NCBI RefSeq assembly: GCF_020889705.1
Contig: NZ_JACMYP010000036.1
Location: forward strand, 1 to 47,060
Reading direction: 5' to 3'
DNA from: Bradyrhizobium altum
GTDB taxonomy: Bacteria > Pseudomonadota > Alphaproteobacteria > Rhizobiales > Xanthobacteraceae
DNA: 47,060 nucleotides
Position 1 is the first letter of the stretch, and each line of letters begins with the position of its first letter. The translations under genes were made by a program, and so were the position numbers. The notes below the pieces were generated by a model that had not been told where the DNA came from, searched no databases, and was given only the letters and a program-made list of their open reading frames with translations. Below are positions 44,634 through 47,060 of the stretch, one piece after another.

Positions 44634-44957
44634 ATGAACGAATTCAACAAGCGCGAGGAAGGTTTCGAGAAGAAGTTCGCCCTCGACGAGGAGCTGAAGT
44701 TCAAGGCTGAGGCGCGCCGGAACAAGCTGCTCGGCCTGTGGGCTGCCGAGAAGCTCGGCATCGCGGGCGATGCCGCCAATGCCTATGCCAAGGAGGTGGT
44801 GGCCGCCGATTTCGAGGAAGCCGGCGACAATGACGTGCTGCACAAGGTTCTGAAGGACCTCACCGCCAAGGGCCAGGCCGTCACCGAGCGCGACATCCGC
44901 GCCAAGATGGACGAGCTGCTGGCCGTGGCCGTAGCCCAGGTCAAGGCGGGAACCTAA
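44634..44957 (+). CDS. DUF1476 protein (zeta-type F1-ATPase inhibitor)
   Basis: A 107-aa helical protein with the N-terminal pattern FNKREEGFEKKFALDEELKF, followed by AEARRNKLLGLWAAEKLGIA and the C-terminal ERDIRAKMDELLAVAVAQVK. It matches the DUF1476 family, whose Paracoccus member (zeta subunit) blocks ATP hydrolysis by the F1Fo-ATP synthase through its N-terminal inhibitory region. It is cytoplasmic and membrane-bound only through the enzyme. It is divergent from purC. Whether this copy is inhibitory cannot be judged from sequence. Confidence 0.9.
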   Translation: MNEFNKREEGFEKKFALDEELKFKAEARRNKLLGLWAAEKLGIAGDAANAYAKEVVAADFEEAGDNDVLHKVLKDLTAKGQAVTERDIRAKMDELLAVAVAQVKAGT

Positions 44958-44990
44958 GTTTCTCGCGCCGCCTGAGCTCCAATTCGACTT

Positions 44991-45935
44991 TTACGCGCGC
45001 CGGACACCGTTCCGGCGCGACGTGTTTGTGCCCCTCGCTTTCGTGAAGTCGGCCCGGATGATCTCGAGCAGGCGGCGCGACGCGGCGCTGAGGAAGCCGC
45101 CATGCCGCGTCACGGCGACAACCTCATGACTTGCGGTGAGATTGCCGACGCCGATCGTCGCGATCGAGGAGGCGCGCAGCTCCTCCGCCGCGTTGCTTTG
45201 TGACAGCAGCGCGATCCCGAGCCCGGCCTCGACCAGCCGCTTCTGCGCGGTGAGGCTGTCGACCGGCGTCCAGGCGACCTCGCCGAGCCCGTGCGTCAGG
45301 AACAGGGCGAACACGTGCGAAGCGGTGATCTCGCGCCGTCCGGGCACCTCGGGAAAGGCGATCCAGCGCTCGTCCCTGAGATCGGCAAGACGGCCGACCC
45401 GGCGTCCCGCCAGCGGATGGTCCGGCGCGCAGACCACCCCGAGCGGCTCGACGAACAGCACCTCGCAATCGAGGTCACCCGAGCGGTCGCGGTCGTAGCG
45501 CAGCCCGATCGTCGCCTCGCCGCGCCGGATCAGATCGCTGACCTCGGCACTGGTCGCGGTACGCAGCGTCAGCGCGACATCCGGATGCCGGCGGGCAAAG
45601 CGCTTCAGCACCTTCGAGAGCCGCTCGCCCGCAAGCGTGCCGGTCACCGCCAGCGCCACCGGGCCGGAATTGTCGCGCAGCAGCGCGCGCACCGCGTTCT
45701 CGGCATCCTGCGCCGCCGCCACCGCGCGTTCGGCATAAGGCACCATCACCCGCCCCGCATCGCTCAATCTCGTCTTGCCCGCGATCCGCTCGAACAACGG
45801 CACGCCGAGCTCCTGCTCGAGCAGCGCGATGCGCCGCGAGATCGCCGGCTGCGAGCGATGCAGCGCCTTGGCGGCATTCGAGATTCCGCCGCGGCGATGC
45901 ACCACCAGGAACGTGTTGAGCGCGTCGCTGTCCAT
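44991..45935 (-). CDS. LysR-family transcriptional regulator
   Basis: A 314-aa LysR regulator. The N-terminal helix-turn-helix (about 3-62) contains DALNTFLVVHRRGGISNAAK and ALHRSQPAISRRIALLEQEL. The ligand-binding domain (about 90-295) includes PVALAVTGTLAGERLSKVLK and GEATIGLRYDRDRSGDLDCE. It is divergent from the PEP mutase-family gene, so it likely controls that gene and itself. A 12-base palindrome lies 40 bp from its start. The effector is unknown. Confidence 0.94.
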   Translation of the reverse strand: MDSDALNTFLVVHRRGGISNAAKALHRSQPAISRRIALLEQELGVPLFERIAGKTRLSDAGRVMVPYAERAVAAAQDAENAVRALLRDNSGPVALAVTGTLAGERLSKVLKRFARRHPDVALTLRTATSAEVSDLIRRGEATIGLRYDRDRSGDLDCEVLFVEPLGVVCAPDHPLAGRRVGRLADLRDERWIAFPEVPGRREITASHVFALFLTHGLGEVAWTPVDSLTAQKRLVEAGLGIALLSQSNAAEELRASSIATIGVGNLTASHEVVAVTRHGGFLSAASRRLLEIIRADFTKARGTNTSRRNGVRRA

Positions 45936-45975
45936 CCCTCACCTCATGCAAAAAACTGATGATATCGAGAGAAAT

Positions 45976-45987
45976 AACAAATTTGTT
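45976..45987. promoter_or_regulatory. Candidate LysR operator palindrome
   Basis: AACAAATTTGTT at 45976-45987 is a perfect 12-base palindrome between the divergent LysR (ATG 45935) and PEP mutase-family (ATG 46048) genes. It sits about 60 bp upstream of the latter, a normal place for a LysR binding site. Its half-site AT-richness contrasts with the surrounding G+C. Binding is inferred. Confidence 0.5.
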
Positions 45988-46047
45988 TGATGGCCGAAAC
46001 CGCCCTATCGCTGGGCCAGTCGCTTTTTCCAATCATCAGGAGTTCAC

Positions 46048-46872
46048 ATGCGCACCCAGGCAGACAAGGCAGCACGGTTTCGCGAACTGCATCAGCGCCC
46101 CGGCGCCTTCATCATCCCGAATCCCTGGGATGCCGGCACGGCGAAGCTGCTCGCGGCGATGGGTTTCGAGGCGCTCGCGACCACCAGCCTCGGGCTCGCC
46201 AACACGCTCGGCAGCGCGACCGTCAGCCTCGATGCCATCATCGAGAACTGCCGCGTGATCGCCGCGGCCACCGACCTGCCCGTCAACGCCGATCTGGAGA
46301 ATTGCGGCGCGGATGATCCGAAGACCGCGGCGAAGGCGATCACCCGCGCAGCCGAAGCCGGCGTCGTCGGCGGCTCGATCGAGGATTCGACCGGCAATCC
46401 GCAGCGCCCGATCTACGACTTCTCGCTCGCGGTGGAGCGGGTTCAGGCCGCCGTCGAGGCTGCGCGGGCGCTGCCGTTCTCATTCACGCTGACCGCCCGC
46501 GCTGAGAACTTCCTGCACGGCCGCAAGGATCTCGACGACACCATCAAGCGGCTGCAGGCGTTCGAGGCCGCCGGCGCCGACGTGCTGTATTCGCCGGGTC
46601 TGTATGACATCGGCACCATCAAGACGGTGGTCTCGGCCGTGAAGCGGCCGTTCAATCTCGTGATGGGCTTTGCCGATCCGACCTTGACGGTCGAGCAGCT
46701 CTCCGCCGCCGGCGTCAAGCGCATCAGCGTCGGTGGCGCGATGGAGCGTCACGCGCTGGCCGCGTTCCTGCGCTGTGCCCGCGAGATGAAGGACGACGGC
46801 GCGTTCAGTTTCGTGCGCGACATGGCGCCGGTGAAGGCGATAAGGGATATGTTTGCAGCTGGTCAGGCATGA
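46048..46872 (+). CDS. Isocitrate lyase / PEP mutase family enzyme
   Basis: A 274-aa TIM-barrel lyase of the PEP mutase/ICL superfamily. It contains AFIIPNPWDAGTAKLLAAMG, FEALATTSLGLANTLGS, PVNADLENCGADDPKT, AGVVGGSIEDSTGN and GADVLYSPGLYD. The conserved acidic metal ligands (DLEN, EDS) are present, but the KKCGH catalytic motif of true isocitrate lyases is absent, so it is more likely an oxaloacetate decarboxylase, methylisocitrate-lyase-like or related C-C lyase. It is divergent from a LysR regulator, which suggests inducible use of a carboxylic acid. The substrate cannot be decided. Confidence 0.88.
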   Translation: MRTQADKAARFRELHQRPGAFIIPNPWDAGTAKLLAAMGFEALATTSLGLANTLGSATVSLDAIIENCRVIAAATDLPVNADLENCGADDPKTAAKAITRAAEAGVVGGSIEDSTGNPQRPIYDFSLAVERVQAAVEAARALPFSFTLTARAENFLHGRKDLDDTIKRLQAFEAAGADVLYSPGLYDIGTIKTVVSAVKRPFNLVMGFADPTLTVEQLSAAGVKRISVGGAMERHALAAFLRCAREMKDDGAFSFVRDMAPVKAIRDMFAAGQA

Positions 46873-46994
46873 CCTAACCGAGGGTCATCGCAGGGCGCTG
46901 GCGACGAGCCGTTGGCCTCCGCGGAGCCTGCCGGCGCCGCCCCGGATCGCCAGAGGCGGCCGCTGCAAGAATCTGGTATGGTAGCGCCAACACC

Positions 46995-47050
46995 GCAAGT
47001 CCGGCCAAGGCGCTATCAGACCTGATGATTCATGACAGGTCGCGACTTGC
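46995..47050. repeat. Nested inverted repeat at the window end
   Basis: GCAAGTC (46995-47001) pairs with GACTTGC (47044-47050), and an inner ACCTG (47020-47024) pairs with CAGGT (47036-47040). No gene is seen in 46873-47060. It may be a transcript-end structure for the preceding gene or belong to a feature beyond the window. Confidence 0.35.
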
Positions 47051-47060
47051 AGGCAGCCTC

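Noticed and set aside
46873..47060. Possible tRNA or attachment site at the window end
   Set aside because: No cloverleaf with an acceptor stem, T-arm and anticodon arm can be drawn, and no integrase adjoins; only a nested inverted repeat remains.

Overview
The window looks like chromosomal DNA of an alphaproteobacterium of the Bradyrhizobium group (Nitrobacteraceae). The evidence is a high G+C content, the purC-purS-purQ / purL / bolA / grxD (CGFS glutaredoxin) gene set, a DUF1476 gene divergent from purC, and several short inverted repeats (GTAGCCCGG...CCGGGCTAC, CATTCCGGGGC...GCCCCGGAATG, GTCGTTGCGAG...CTCGCAATGAC) of the kind scattered through Bradyrhizobium genomes. This assignment is from recall and was not checked by a search. 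I saw no tRNA, rRNA, CRISPR array, phage or insertion sequence.

Layout. 1-7.2 kb: the end of a sensor kinase gene with its LuxR-type response regulator, purB, an M20 amidohydrolase, a convergent agmatine deiminase and cytochrome b561, murI, and an HpcH/HpaI-type aldolase. 7.2-17.1 kb: one long minus-strand cluster, nearly all of it envelope-targeted. In transcription order it holds a formylglycine-generating enzyme, a Tat-exported arylsulfatase, a HAD phosphatase (frameshifted here), a DUF3302/HlyD pair, two DUF1254/DUF1214 proteins, a bacterial ionotropic-glutamate-receptor-like channel and an outer-membrane barrel of the phenol MetA family. This is the best candidate in the window for an undescribed system. 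17.3-18.4 kb is a long non-coding stretch that looks like a dispersed, strongly structured repeat.

18.4-24.6 kb: a cupin, rpsD with a structured leader and a strong terminator, a ParD/ParE-type toxin-antitoxin pair, threonine aldolase, two tandem exported serine hydrolases (one with an apparent frameshift in its signal peptide) and a macrodomain protein placed directly behind grxD.

24.6-44.3 kb: a minus-strand housekeeping backbone (purC, purS, a small periplasmic protein, purQ, purL, bolA, grxD) is broken open by blocks of accessory genes, mostly on the plus strand. Between grxD and bolA lie egtB-egtD (ergothioneine synthesis), a DUF4345 membrane protein and LtrA. Between bolA and purL lie DUF427, DUF1328, an acyltransferase-3 and a GlsB-type protein. 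Between purL and purQ lie a PaaI-type thioesterase, an exported nucleotide pyrophosphatase/phosphodiesterase-like enzyme, a GST divergent from an HxlR regulator, an EamA exporter, a TPR membrane protein and an orphan tricarboxylate-type binding protein. 44.6-47 kb: the DUF1476 ATPase inhibitor and a LysR regulator divergent from a PEP mutase/isocitrate lyase family enzyme.

Functionally the window mixes purine synthesis (PurB, PurC, PurS, PurQ, PurL), thiol, iron and redox homeostasis (GrxD, BolA, EgtB/EgtD, GST/HxlR), and a periplasmic sulfatase/channel cluster of unknown purpose. Two apparent single-base frameshifts (near 13927 and 23960) may be real gene decay or sequence errors.
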